From positions 1 through 41,807 of the forward strand of contig NZ_JAGHFM010000149.1 of the NCBI RefSeq assembly GCF_017888745.1: a DNA stretch of 41,807 nt, in the 5' to 3' direction. The stretch is from Terrisporobacter sp. (GTDB lineage: Bacteria; Bacillota; Clostridia; Peptostreptococcales; Peptostreptococcaceae). Both the position numbers and the translations under genes were made by a program. The notes under the pieces are model-generated. The model was not told the origin of the DNA, did no database searches, and saw only the letters and a program-made list of their open reading frames with translations. Positions 1 through 9,922 of this stretch are shown here, piece by piece; position 1 is the stretch's first letter; every line of letters starts with the position of its first letter.

Positions 1-2
1 AT

Positions 3-146
3 TTTTTAATTTTTTTAACAATATTTATAGTATTATTAAGCTTTTTATTTATTTTTTTATCACCTAAAAAATTTAATTCTACTAAACACTTAAGATTATT
101 ATCTTACATTCTTATAATTGTCATAGCCTTATTACCTATATCATAA
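3..146 (+). CDS. C-terminal fragment of a hydrophobic (membrane) protein, truncated by window start
   Basis: Open frame with no start in the window, reading ...LFLILLTIFIVLLSFLFIFLSPKKFNSTKHLRLLSYILIIVIALLPIS-stop; strongly hydrophobic. Confidence 0.4.
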   Translation, partial: FLIFLTIFIVLLSFLFIFLSPKKFNSTKHLRLLSYILIIVIALLPIS

Positions 147-222
147 AAGGTGCTTAATTTGAACGACTTGATAATTTTCTTAAGTTAATAAGTTATAAAT
201 TATGTTTATCCATAAAACAAAT

Positions 223-285
223 AAAAAATTCGCTTCGCTCATGTCGCCAACGGCTTTGCCCCGTTGCTCAAAATTTACTTTTTTA
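223..285. repeat. Dispersed hairpin repeat, copy 1
   Basis: GC-richer segment 'aaaaaattcgcttcgctcatgtcgccaacggctttgccccgttgctc' in AT-rich DNA; contains hairpin caacgg-ctttgcc-ccgttg; similar to 14881-14942. Confidence 0.5.
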
Positions 286-370
286 CAATTTTTCAAGTGT
301 ATTGATAATACTTTAGCCTAGAAGTTTTCCACAGGTTTGAAGTCAATATAATGTCCTTGTAAGTAAAAAA

Positions 371-401
371 TAAAACCTGTGAATACTATCCACAGGTTTT
401 A
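371..401 (-). terminator. Intrinsic terminator of the glutamine synthetase gene
   Basis: Stem taaaacctgtg / cacaggtttta with a T-rich tail when read on the minus strand; just downstream of the stop at 412. Confidence 0.75.
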
Positions 402-411
402 TTTTCATTTA

Positions 412-2319
412 TTAGAATATATTTTTTGAGTAATCTAAGTATAATTCTTGTAATTTTTTCATATCATTGCTAAGTTCTAACTGAAGTGTCGATACTAATT
501 CATAGTCTTTATTTTCAATTGCTTCAATTATTTTTGTAAATAAAGATTTATTAGTTAGTGTATCTTTCATAACTTTTACTTTTAAATCCGATATTGCATT
601 CCAGTTAACTTCATCTAGTGCATCCATATTCTCTTTTGTATGAAGTTTCACATAACTTCTTAGTCTATCCATATGCTCATGTATTATTCTAAATCTTAAT
701 TCTTTTTTCCATTTATCTATTGCTCCTGTTTTAAAAGAATCAATTATACTATCACTAAACACATCTCCATGCTTTAAAGATACTAATTTTTCTTTGTATT
801 TTTCAAAGTTTTGCATATTCTCATATACAGTAGCTGGTGGTAGACCAAATCTTTCATTTCTTTCTACTTCATTATAATATTCAAATACATCATTTTCATC
901 TCTATACATTCTATCTTTTTCTAAATAAAAACTTTCGTCTCCAATTCCTTTAGAAATTTCTTTTTCTAATTCTTTTGTAGTTAATTCACTTTTAGCAGTA
1001 GCTATTATTCCATCTAGCATAGTTTGGTAACACCCAGCTATAACTAAATAAGTATTAGATAAAGGATTCGGCGATCTAAGTTCAAATCTTAAAGTTTTTG
1101 GGTTTTTAGCATCTCTAATCAAACCAACTAAGACAGATCTATTTCTAGAAGGTATTTGATATGTATGACCTAATGAAGTTACTATACATATAGGAGCTTC
1201 AAATCCAGGTACTAACCTTTCAAATCCATCATTACTGCAAGTTACTATTGGATTTAATACCTCATAATTGTGAAGTATTCCCATTAATGCTCCATATCCA
1301 ATTTCACTTAAATAATCCTCTTTCATATCTATTGGAGCAAATAAATTTTGTAATTTTCCATTTTTTAATTTTACACTTGCTCCCACATGAGTATGACCAC
1401 CACTACCAGCTACGCCATAAATTGGTTTAGCTTTAAATGTAACCTCTAATCCATTCATTGTAAATATGTCTTCGATTACCTCTTTTACTATAAGTTGATT
1501 ATCTGCAGCTCTTAAAGGTGTATCAAATTTCCAAGATACCTCTAACTGCTCCATAGCATGATTAGTTTTTCCTTCTATACTTATAGAACTTTGTATTCCC
1601 CCAACCTCTTTATGAGCCATTTCTGGACATATACCTAAATTTTGTAATTTTATTAAAGACTTTTCTAAACAAGTTCTTATTAGACCATGTGTTCTTTTCC
1701 AATATTGCTCTTTTAAACTTTGCGAAACTGCTAATTTTTCTAAATCTGCTTTATCTTCTGGTGTATTCACCCAGAATTCCAACTCTGTAGCAGATGTTAA
1801 TATTATCTCTTCTATATCATCTATACTATTTATTCCGATATTATTTATCATATGTGGATATTCTTTAAATATTTCAATTAAAGACTTTTTAAAATTCTTT
1901 TCAGCTTTTTGTAAAATCCCTCTTGAACATACTTTTTTATTATTATGAATTAAAAACGCTGGTATTTTTAATGTTCCTATAGGAAGATTCGTAGATTCAT
2001 CTATATGATCTAAATTGTAATCTACATACCATTTAGAATTTACATCTGGCATTAAATCTACTTTAGCATTATTTAATGTAGCTATATTATACAACTCAAC
2101 ACTTGATCCATCAGTTTGAATAGCAGATTTTAAAAATCCATCTACATCCTCTAAGAAAAGCTCTATGGGTATCTTTTCATCTGTAGCATTCCCTCCTAAA
2201 TCTACCCCAACTAAAGAAACAAATCTTATATTTTTATGTTTTAATATTAATTCTTTAAATTCTTCATTTTTATAGTCTTTTTTGTTAACATAATATAACA
2301 TATCATTATTGCAATTCAT
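412..2319 (-). CDS. Glutamine synthetase family protein (long form, 635 aa)
   Basis: GS motifs such as ELEFW, GSGGHTHVGAS, VLNPIVTCSNDGFERLVPGFEAP, RNRSVLVGLIRD and LRFELRSPNP; long helical C-terminal extension. Confidence 0.85.
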   Translation of the reverse strand: MNCNNDMLYYVNKKDYKNEEFKELILKHKNIRFVSLVGVDLGGNATDEKIPIELFLEDVDGFLKSAIQTDGSSVELYNIATLNNAKVDLMPDVNSKWYVDYNLDHIDESTNLPIGTLKIPAFLIHNNKKVCSRGILQKAEKNFKKSLIEIFKEYPHMINNIGINSIDDIEEIILTSATELEFWVNTPEDKADLEKLAVSQSLKEQYWKRTHGLIRTCLEKSLIKLQNLGICPEMAHKEVGGIQSSISIEGKTNHAMEQLEVSWKFDTPLRAADNQLIVKEVIEDIFTMNGLEVTFKAKPIYGVAGSGGHTHVGASVKLKNGKLQNLFAPIDMKEDYLSEIGYGALMGILHNYEVLNPIVTCSNDGFERLVPGFEAPICIVTSLGHTYQIPSRNRSVLVGLIRDAKNPKTLRFELRSPNPLSNTYLVIAGCYQTMLDGIIATAKSELTTKELEKEISKGIGDESFYLEKDRMYRDENDVFEYYNEVERNERFGLPPATVYENMQNFEKYKEKLVSLKHGDVFSDSIIDSFKTGAIDKWKKELRFRIIHEHMDRLRSYVKLHTKENMDALDEVNWNAISDLKVKVMKDTLTNKSLFTKIIEAIENKDYELVSTLQLELSNDMKKLQELYLDYSKNIF

Positions 2320-2614
2320 CTTAAAACTCCCTCCAAATTTGCCCTAAACATTTCCGTATATTATCATATTCAAGTATTTTATAATTCGTATTTTTACTTA
2401 CTTTATTATAATCAATAGAATTATTTTTCGCAATGTTTTTTTAACCATTCTATGAATATTTTGACAATATAGTAAATAGCATAAAAAAGCCTTTTACTTT
2501 TATAAAAAGTTTAACTTTTTATAAATTATAGGTTATACTTAGAAATAGATATTATAATTTAACTTCATTTTAAATTATAGTATTGGCATAATTAATAGTT
2601 TAGGAGAAAAAATT

Positions 2615-3376
2615 ATGGAGTATATAGTTTTTGATTTAGAGTTTAATCAAGGATTTGATAAAAAACTAAACAAAACAGTTTCTGATGAAAAATGTCCTTT
2701 TGAAATTCTTCAAATTGGAGCTGTTAAACTTGATTCAAATCTTAATATTATTGATACATTTGACACATTTATCAAACCTAATATATATAAGGAAATTCAT
2801 CCTTTTATAAAAAAAATGACTAATATTAGCAATGACGATGTCAAAGATGCCCCAGCATTTGTAGATGCCTTCGAAATGTTTAAAAGTTTTATGAACAATG
2901 AAAACAATAATGTTTTATGTGTTTGGGGTAATGGTGATTTAAAGGAATTATATAGAAACATTAGGTACTATAATTTATCTATAGATAATATATCGAATGA
3001 TTATATTAATGTACAACAACATGCATCGGTCTATTTTAACAATCCAACAGGAAAAAGTATAGGTCTTCAAAATGCAATTACTTTATTAGAGTTAAATCAA
3101 GATAAATCTTATCATAATGCATTAAATGATGCTTATTATACCTCTCTAGTATTTAAGCAAATTTATAGTGATGCAATAGAAATTAAACACTATGATTTTG
3201 ATGCATTAAATAAAACTAAAAAAACTTCTACTAAAAGAAAAATTAACTATGATAATATTTTCAAAGAATTTAAAAAGATCTTAAATAGAGATCTAAATAA
3301 AGAAGAAAAGAAAATAATCCATCTAGCCTATAAAATGGGTAGAAAAAGTAAGTGTCAAAATGATTACAAAGAATAA
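2615..3376 (+). CDS. 3'-5' exonuclease, DEDDh/RNase T family
   Basis: YIVFDLEFNQG (DxE motif), ILQIGAVKLD, HNALNDAYYT (HxxxxD motif). Confidence 0.85.
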   Translation: MEYIVFDLEFNQGFDKKLNKTVSDEKCPFEILQIGAVKLDSNLNIIDTFDTFIKPNIYKEIHPFIKKMTNISNDDVKDAPAFVDAFEMFKSFMNNENNNVLCVWGNGDLKELYRNIRYYNLSIDNISNDYINVQQHASVYFNNPTGKSIGLQNAITLLELNQDKSYHNALNDAYYTSLVFKQIYSDAIEIKHYDFDALNKTKKTSTKRKINYDNIFKEFKKILNRDLNKEEKKIIHLAYKMGRKSKCQNDYKE

Positions 3377-3377
3377 G

Positions 3378-3407
3378 AAATCCTTCCTCTATGATATGGA
3401 AGGATTT
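3378..3407 (+). terminator. Intrinsic terminator
   Basis: aaatccttcc-tctatgatat-ggaaggattt followed by ttttatt. Confidence 0.8.
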
Positions 3408-3412
3408 TTTTA

Positions 3413-4165
3413 TTATTTTATTATAAGCTCTACTGGACAGTGGTCTGAACCTAATACTTCAGTATGAATTGTAGCACCTTCAAGTCTGTCTTTTATTTTT
3501 TCAGATGCACAGAAATAATCGATTCTCCAACCAGCATTTTTTTCTCTAGCTTTAAATCTATAAGACCACCATGAATAAATATTTTCTTTATCAGGGTAAA
3601 AATATCTAAAAGTATCTATGAATCCTTCATCTAATAATTTAGAGAATTTTTCTCTTTCTTCATCTGTAAAACCAGCATTTTTTCTATTAGTTTTTGGATT
3701 TTTTAAATCAATTTCTTTATGCGCAACATTTAAATCTCCACAAACTATAACAGGCTTTATTTCGTCTAATTTCTTTAAGTAGGCTCTAAAATCATCTTCC
3801 CACTTCATCCTATAATCTAGTCTTTTTAATTCGTTTTGAGAATTAGGTGTGTATACTGTTACAAGATGGAAATCTTCAAATTCTAAAGTAATTACCCTAC
3901 CTTCTTGATCATGTTCTTCCATACCTATTCCATATGACACTCTTAGTGGCTCAACTTTTGTAAAAATAGCAGTTCCTGAATATCCTTTTTTCTTAGCATA
4001 ATTCCAGTATTGATAATAACCATCTAATTGTAAATCAATTTGGTTTTCTTGAAGCTTTGTTTCTTGTAAACAAAACATATCTGCATCTACTTTATTAAAA
4101 AATTCCATAAAATTTTTATTTACACAAGCTCTAATTCCATTAACATTCCATGATATAAGTTTCAT
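3413..4165 (-). CDS. xth: Exodeoxyribonuclease III / AP endonuclease
   Basis: [50 protein letters not shown]. Start moved to MKLISW because GGAGG precedes it (ORF track starts at 4177). Confidence 0.92.
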   Translation of the reverse strand: MKLISWNVNGIRACVNKNFMEFFNKVDADMFCLQETKLQENQIDLQLDGYYQYWNYAKKKGYSGTAIFTKVEPLRVSYGIGMEEHDQEGRVITLEFEDFHLVTVYTPNSQNELKRLDYRMKWEDDFRAYLKKLDEIKPVIVCGDLNVAHKEIDLKNPKTNRKNAGFTDEEREKFSKLLDEGFIDTFRYFYPDKENIYSWWSYRFKAREKNAGWRIDYFCASEKIKDRLEGATIHTEVLGSDHCPVELIIK

Positions 4166-4177
4166 TTTGTCCTCCAT

Positions 4178-5131
4178 TTAATCAAATCTATATTTTGATG
4201 CTAATTCTTCAGCACTAACCGAAGAAACATACATACCTGTACTTAATTCAAATCCCCCTAAATTAAATTTTCTAGGAACTATATGAATATGTACATTGAA
4301 TATATGTTTATAGTCTTTTTCCTCATTTATTGGATGTGTATGAATGTATATATTAAAGGGACAATTTCCTTCTTCTTCATACATTTTATTAAAATATTTT
4401 TTTAATATTATAGATAGTTCTTTTAATTTTTCATTAGTAATATCTTCAAAATATATATTGTCTTTAAAAACAATTATAGTGTCTCCAGCATATTTGCTAA
4501 TTTCTGGTATATATACCAAATAGCTCTCACTGCTATGTATAACTCTTTTTCCATAGTTTATCTCTTCTGCAATCAGATTACTATAAATATTTATACCCAT
4601 TTTTTTATAAAACTCACTACAAACTTCATATTCTCTCTCTAATTCTGGTGGTATAAGAGGAAGAGATATTATTTGTGAATGAGGATGCATTAAAGATGCT
4701 CCAGCCTTTCTCATATAGTTTTTAAATATGCAAATATACTTAATATCACTATCTTTCAAATTTATATATCTATTTTTATAAGTTAAAAGTAAATTATAAA
4801 ATTCTCCTTCTTCCATATTATAGAAACTGCTATTATGCTTATAAGTATCTATAATTACTTCGTGAGTTCCTTTTATCTTATTTTCAGAATTTTGATCTAT
4901 TATAGGATATTTATTTTTAACAGACTTTACTAACCAATTATTATTTTTACTCATAATAAAAGTTTCTTCTGATATTAATTCTTCATTTCCTCTACAAAAA
5001 GGACAGAGCTCGCTATATTCCCCAAAAGCCTCATAATCATTAGTTGTGTTTTTGTCCATTGGTCTTTTTCTTCTATCATTTGCAATGATTACTTTAGCAT
5101 TATTTAATTTATCTATACCAAGTTCTTTCAT
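4178..5131 (-). CDS. Galactose-1-phosphate uridylyltransferase-like (HIT superfamily)
   Basis: CPFCRGNE putative Zn motif; MHPHSQIISLPLIP (HxHxQ active-site-like); FNVHIHIVPRKF. No galK or galE nearby. Confidence 0.75.
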   Translation of the reverse strand: MKELGIDKLNNAKVIIANDRRKRPMDKNTTNDYEAFGEYSELCPFCRGNEELISEETFIMSKNNNWLVKSVKNKYPIIDQNSENKIKGTHEVIIDTYKHNSSFYNMEEGEFYNLLLTYKNRYINLKDSDIKYICIFKNYMRKAGASLMHPHSQIISLPLIPPELEREYEVCSEFYKKMGINIYSNLIAEEINYGKRVIHSSESYLVYIPEISKYAGDTIIVFKDNIYFEDITNEKLKELSIILKKYFNKMYEEEGNCPFNIYIHTHPINEEKDYKHIFNVHIHIVPRKFNLGGFELSTGMYVSSVSAEELASKYRFD

Positions 5132-5414
5132 TATAAACTCCTTTATTATATTTTTTAATTTTCTCGAAAATTTATTATATCTTAGTATAAGTTTATTATC
5201 TTAATTATATTTAAAAAAATGTATTATGTAAATGTATCAAAGTTAATGACAATAAGTTTAATTATCTTTATAAATAGTTTAATATTCATATAAAATTAAT
5301 TAAAGATATTATTATATTTTTTTATCATAATGCAAGTCATATTCCTTTGTGCTAATATTAAATTAGAATAAGATTTTGCAATCATTTCACATTTATTTCA
5401 AGGAGGAATATTTA

Positions 5415-6614
5415 ATGAAATTTTCAAAAAGACTTAGTTCTATGCAAGAATCACCAATAAGAAAATTAGCTCCATTCGCTACAGCTGCTAAAGCTGAGGG
5501 CGTAAAAGTTTATCATTTAAATATAGGCCAACCAGATATAATTACACCAACAGGATTTTTTGACAAAGTAAAAAGTTTTGACAATAAAGTATTAGAATAT
5601 GCAGGTTCTCAAGGCATACCTGAATTAATCGAAGCAATAAGAAAGTATTATACTACATATAATATGGACTTTGCTAAGGAAGATATAATAGTAACTAATG
5701 GTGGTAGTGAAGCTTTATTATTCTCTTTCATGGCTGCTTGCGACCCAGGAGATAATATACTAGTCCCAGAGCCATTCTACACTAACTACAACGGTTTTGC
5801 ACAATGTTTAAATATTGAAGTAAAATCTGTAACTACTCTAGCAGAGGAAGGTTTCCATCTTCCTTCAAAAGAAGAAATCCTTGCTAAAATAGATGATAAA
5901 ACATCTGCAATATTAGTAGTTAACCCTGGTAATCCAACAGGATGTGTTTACACTAAAGAAGAAGTTCAGATGTTAGCTGATATAGCTAAAGAAAAAGACT
6001 TATGGTTAATAGCTGATGAGGTTTACAGAGAGTTTGTTTACGAAGGATTAGAATATACTAGCTTCGGAAATATGAAAGAAGTTGAAGATAGGGTAGTTAT
6101 AATAGACAGTGTTTCTAAAAGATACAGTGCTTGTGGAGCTAGAATAGGATCTATTGCTTGTAAAAATAAAAAATTCATGGCTGAAGTCATGAAAGTATGC
6201 CAAGGAAGACTTTGTGTTGCTACATTAGAACAGTTAGGTGCGGCTGCTTTATATAACACTCCAACTTCTTACTTTAAAGAAGTTAATGATGAATATAGAA
6301 AAAGAAGAGATACTTTATATGGTGAATTAATGAAGGCTGAAGGTGTAATTTGTGAAAAACCTATGGGTGCATTCTATATTGTAGCTAAGTTACCTGTTGA
6401 AAACGCTGAAGATTTCGTTGCATGGACCTTGAAAGAGTTCCGTAGAAATGGAGAAACTGTAATGTGTACTCCAGCAGAAGGATTCTACTCTACTCCAGGC
6501 CTTGGTAAGAATGAAGTAAGACTTGCTTATGTATTAAAAGAAGAAGATTTAAGAAAAGCTGGTCAATTATTAAGAGAGGCTTTAGAAGAATACAATGCAT
6601 TAGCTCATGCTTAA
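5415..6614 (+). CDS. PLP-dependent aminotransferase (aspartate aminotransferase family)
   Basis: LNIGQPDIITP, VVNPGNPTGCVY, LIADEVYREF, SVSKRYSACGARIG (PLP Lys). RBS aaggagg precedes the ATG at 5415. Confidence 0.93.
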   Translation: MKFSKRLSSMQESPIRKLAPFATAAKAEGVKVYHLNIGQPDIITPTGFFDKVKSFDNKVLEYAGSQGIPELIEAIRKYYTTYNMDFAKEDIIVTNGGSEALLFSFMAACDPGDNILVPEPFYTNYNGFAQCLNIEVKSVTTLAEEGFHLPSKEEILAKIDDKTSAILVVNPGNPTGCVYTKEEVQMLADIAKEKDLWLIADEVYREFVYEGLEYTSFGNMKEVEDRVVIIDSVSKRYSACGARIGSIACKNKKFMAEVMKVCQGRLCVATLEQLGAAALYNTPTSYFKEVNDEYRKRRDTLYGELMKAEGVICEKPMGAFYIVAKLPVENAEDFVAWTLKEFRRNGETVMCTPAEGFYSTPGLGKNEVRLAYVLKEEDLRKAGQLLREALEEYNALAHA

Positions 6615-6633
6615 TAAAAATATTATAAATTAT

Positions 6634-6661
6634 AAATCCATCTTATGTATAAGATGGATTT
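6634..6661 (+). terminator. Intrinsic terminator
   Basis: aaatccatctta-tgta-taagatggattt followed by a T run. Confidence 0.85.
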
Positions 6662-6669
6662 TTTTATTA

Positions 6670-7122
6670 TTATCTTAATTCTTCTTTGCTTAATATGTAC
6701 TGAAGGGTTTCTAATGCTTCTTGATATCTTAATCTATCACATTCATCTAACTTAAATAGCTTTTCCTCTAATTGTCCACTTAATTTATTAGTAAAGTCTA
6801 CAGCTAATTTATCTCCTTCTTCTGTTATCATTATCATATATTTTCTTCTATCAGACAGATCTTTTTCCCTGTAAACGTATCCCTTTTTAGTTAAATCGTC
6901 TATCATGCTTGTTAAGCTACCTTTTTCAATGTTTAATTTAGCACATAATTCCGTCATACTTATACTACCGTGATTTTTTATAAATACCAATGCTCTTAAT
7001 TGAGTCTTATTAACATTACATAATGCCGAATATTTCTTTAGGTATTCTAAATATAAACTAGAATAAATTTTAGGAAAAGTTTTTGATAAAAAACCTATTG
7101 TATTTGTTACTATACAGTTCAT
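6670..7122 (-). CDS. MarR family transcriptional regulator
   Basis: Winged-helix pattern ALVFIKNHGSISMTELCAKLNIEKGSLTSMIDDLTKKGYVYREKDLSDRRKYMIMITEEG. Confidence 0.92.
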   Translation of the reverse strand: MNCIVTNTIGFLSKTFPKIYSSLYLEYLKKYSALCNVNKTQLRALVFIKNHGSISMTELCAKLNIEKGSLTSMIDDLTKKGYVYREKDLSDRRKYMIMITEEGDKLAVDFTNKLSGQLEEKLFKLDECDRLRYQEALETLQYILSKEELR

Positions 7123-7321
7123 TTAATCACCTCAGATGCTTAATTTATTGACTTTTACTCCATTATAGTTTACAATAAAAACTTTTTAAGTACAATACTT
7201 TTCATGAATATATCCACTATATCCAAAGTATTTGTTTTTATTTTTTATGATAAAACTCGACTTTAATTTTCTATATTTTTAAATATAATAAATAAAAATT
7301 TTAATTATGCAAAAATAAAAA

Positions 7322-7347
7322 ACGAAGAGTCTATTTTGACTCTTCGT
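7322..7347 (-). terminator. Intrinsic terminator of purB
   Basis: acgaagagtc-tatttt-gactcttcgt; T-rich tail on the minus strand. Confidence 0.85.
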
Positions 7348-7367
7348 CTAATTTCTAATTTATGAAA

Positions 7368-8813
7368 CTATACTCTTAAATCTACTTGTAAACCTATACA
7401 ATCTTTATATTCACTTATAGCTGGCTCTAGATATTCTTCCACGAATTCTACCACTTGTTCAGGAGCTCTACCAACAAAGTTAATTGGATCTAGTATAGAT
7501 AATATCTCTTCTTTATCGATCATGCTAAATGCTTCATCTTCTATTATAAGGTCTATTAAGTTATTATTTAAACCTTCATGTTTTACTCTATATGCAGCTT
7601 TCATAGATAATTCTCTTATTACTTCGTGTAACTCTTGTCTATCTCCACCTCTTTTTACAGCTTCCATAAGTATATTTTCTGTAGCCATGAATGGTAGTTC
7701 TTCATCTATATGTTTTCTTATCATATTTTCATATACAACTAAACCATCAGTTACATTTATACCTATTTCTAATATAGCATCAGCTGCCATGAATGCTTGA
7801 GGTATAGCTAATCTCTTATTAGCTGAATCATCTAAACTTCTCTCTAGCCACTGTGTAGCTTCAACTAATGCTGGAGAAATTGATTCAGATATTATGAATT
7901 TTGATAAAGATGCTATTCTTTCACTTCTCATAGGATTTCTTTTATAAGCCATAGCAGATGAACCTATTTGATTTTTTTCAAATGGCTCTTCTAATTCTTT
8001 TAAACTCTGCAATAATCTTATATCGTTTGTCATCTTATGCATACTTTGTGCTATTCCGGCAAGTACATTTAATACTTGAGAATCTAACTTTCTAGTATAA
8101 GTTTGTCCACTTACTTTATATGATTCTTTGTATCCCATCTTTTGACATACTATTTTATCTAATTCTTTTATTTTATCATTGTCACCTTCAAATAAACTAA
8201 CGAAACTTGCTTGTGTTCCTGTTGTACCTTTTACCCCTCTAAGTTTCATATTATCAAGTCTGTAATTTAAATCTTCTAAGTCTATTATTAAGTCTTGAGC
8301 CCAAAGAGTCGCTCTTTTACCTACAGTGGTTAATTGAGCTGCTTGGAAATGAGTAAATCCTAATGTTGGAACATCTTTATATTTCAAAGCAAAATCTTTT
8401 AAATTATTTATTAAATTAACAAGTTTAACTCTTATTAATTTTAAAGCTTCATTCATTTGTATAACATCTGTATTATCTCCAACATAAGCTGAAGTTGCTC
8501 CAAGATGTATTATACCTTTTGCTTTTGGGCATTGAAGTCCATATGCTTTAACATGACTCATAACATCATGTCTAACTTCTTTTTCTATTTTTTTTGCTTC
8601 TTCGAAATTTATGTCATCTATGTGAGCTTTTAATTCTTCTATTTGCTCATCACTTATATTTATTCCTAATTCTTTTTCTCCCTCTGCTAATGCAATCCAT
8701 AATTTTCTCCAAGTTGAAAATTTGAATTGTGGAGAAAATATATAACTCATATTTTTACTACAGTATCTCTCTGTTAAAGGATTTGAATATGTTGTATATT
8801 TGTTATCTATCAT
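7368..8813 (-). CDS. purB: Adenylosuccinate lyase
   Basis: GSSAMAYKRNPMRSERI signature, HLGATSAYVGDNTD, FTHFQAAQLTTVGKR. Confidence 0.95.
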   Translation of the reverse strand: MIDNKYTTYSNPLTERYCSKNMSYIFSPQFKFSTWRKLWIALAEGEKELGINISDEQIEELKAHIDDINFEEAKKIEKEVRHDVMSHVKAYGLQCPKAKGIIHLGATSAYVGDNTDVIQMNEALKLIRVKLVNLINNLKDFALKYKDVPTLGFTHFQAAQLTTVGKRATLWAQDLIIDLEDLNYRLDNMKLRGVKGTTGTQASFVSLFEGDNDKIKELDKIVCQKMGYKESYKVSGQTYTRKLDSQVLNVLAGIAQSMHKMTNDIRLLQSLKELEEPFEKNQIGSSAMAYKRNPMRSERIASLSKFIISESISPALVEATQWLERSLDDSANKRLAIPQAFMAADAILEIGINVTDGLVVYENMIRKHIDEELPFMATENILMEAVKRGGDRQELHEVIRELSMKAAYRVKHEGLNNNLIDLIIEDEAFSMIDKEEILSILDPINFVGRAPEQVVEFVEEYLEPAISEYKDCIGLQVDLRV

Positions 8814-8904
8814 CTTTGCACCATCCCTAAATCTTTTTCTATTCCAAAGAATATTATATATAATTTAACGAACAATAACAATATTTTTTATCAATTTGTT
8901 CATA

Positions 8905-9813
8905 TTATTTTTTATTTATCTTTAGATTATCTTTACCTAACATAAAATCTATACTTTCACTATCTACAAAATTTAATACATGTTTGTATCTTATAGCATA
9001 ATATTTGTCACTCCAACCAAGTTGTTTTTTTATATCTTCTTTATCTGCACCAAGCATAAGGCTTATAGCTGCATAAGAATGCCTTAAGTCTTTTGCAGAG
9101 TATTGAGATAAACCTGCCATATCAAAAGCTTTTTTTACTATCATCCTTACATTTCTATCAGTAATAGACTGACTTTTTTGTGTTGTAAAAATATAATCGT
9201 CTGTAGGTATTATTATTTCACTAAGACCAGAAAAATATCTATAACTTTCAATCAATCTGAAACAATAAGGATGTAATTTAACTACTCTTTCTTTTTTACC
9301 TTTGCCTAATCGTACATAGAAATTACTTTCTTCATCTACTATAAGATCTTTCCACTTAACTTTGACTAGTTCATTTAATAAACATCCCGTAGTTACTAAG
9401 AATATCATTATAAGACGATCCCTAGCATTCAATTTATCTAATGAGTCTACTAATTGATTTATTTCTTGTATACTCAAAACATCCTTCTTGCCTTTTTCCC
9501 TTGTTACAACAGGCTTCTCAACAGATGTAAAAGGATTAACCTCAATATATTTTTCTCTTTTCATAAATGCATAAAAACTATGTAGATAACTAAATATTTT
9601 TTCACAAGTAGACTTAGCATATTCATCGTCTATGTATTCTATAAAGTCTCTACATTCATTTTTAGTGACTTCCAATAAATTTTCTATTTTTAAAAATTCT
9701 TTGAAAGATATAATTTTACTTAGGTAATCTTTTTTTGTAGAAGGCGCCATTTTTATAGAAAATAGTTGAAATATTTCATATTCTTCTTTTGTTAATATAA
9801 ATTCTTGATCCAT
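8905..9813 (-). CDS. Tyrosine recombinase-like (XerC/D/integrase fold) protein, possibly catalytically atypical
   Basis: SAM-like N-terminal domain; GKGKKERVVKLHP, KDLRHSYAAISLMLGADKEDIKKQLGWSDKYYAIRYKHV. Start at MDQEF preceded by aaaggag. Confidence 0.85.
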   Translation of the reverse strand: MDQEFILTKEEYEIFQLFSIKMAPSTKKDYLSKIISFKEFLKIENLLEVTKNECRDFIEYIDDEYAKSTCEKIFSYLHSFYAFMKREKYIEVNPFTSVEKPVVTREKGKKDVLSIQEINQLVDSLDKLNARDRLIMIFLVTTGCLLNELVKVKWKDLIVDEESNFYVRLGKGKKERVVKLHPYCFRLIESYRYFSGLSEIIIPTDDYIFTTQKSQSITDRNVRMIVKKAFDMAGLSQYSAKDLRHSYAAISLMLGADKEDIKKQLGWSDKYYAIRYKHVLNFVDSESIDFMLGKDNLKINKK

Positions 9814-9890
9814 AATTACTCCTTTCATCTTTATTTTTATAAATTTTATAAATTAAAATTTAACTTCCTATGGTATTTTATTTTATAAAT

Positions 9891-9922
9891 TAATTAAGAA
9901 GCACATAAGTGCTTCTTAATTA
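9891..9922 (-). terminator. Intrinsic terminator of the helicase gene
   Basis: Perfect 14-bp stem taattaagaagcac-ataa-gtgcttcttaatta overlapping the stop codon. Confidence 0.75.

Noticed and set aside
1248-1430. + strand 60-aa ORF inside the glutamine synthetase gene
   Set aside because: Antisense to a well-supported CDS; no RBS or recognisable domain.
7141-7190. Palindromic operator for the MarR regulator
   Set aside because: Only weak, imperfect symmetry in the upstream region; not distinguishable from AT-rich background.
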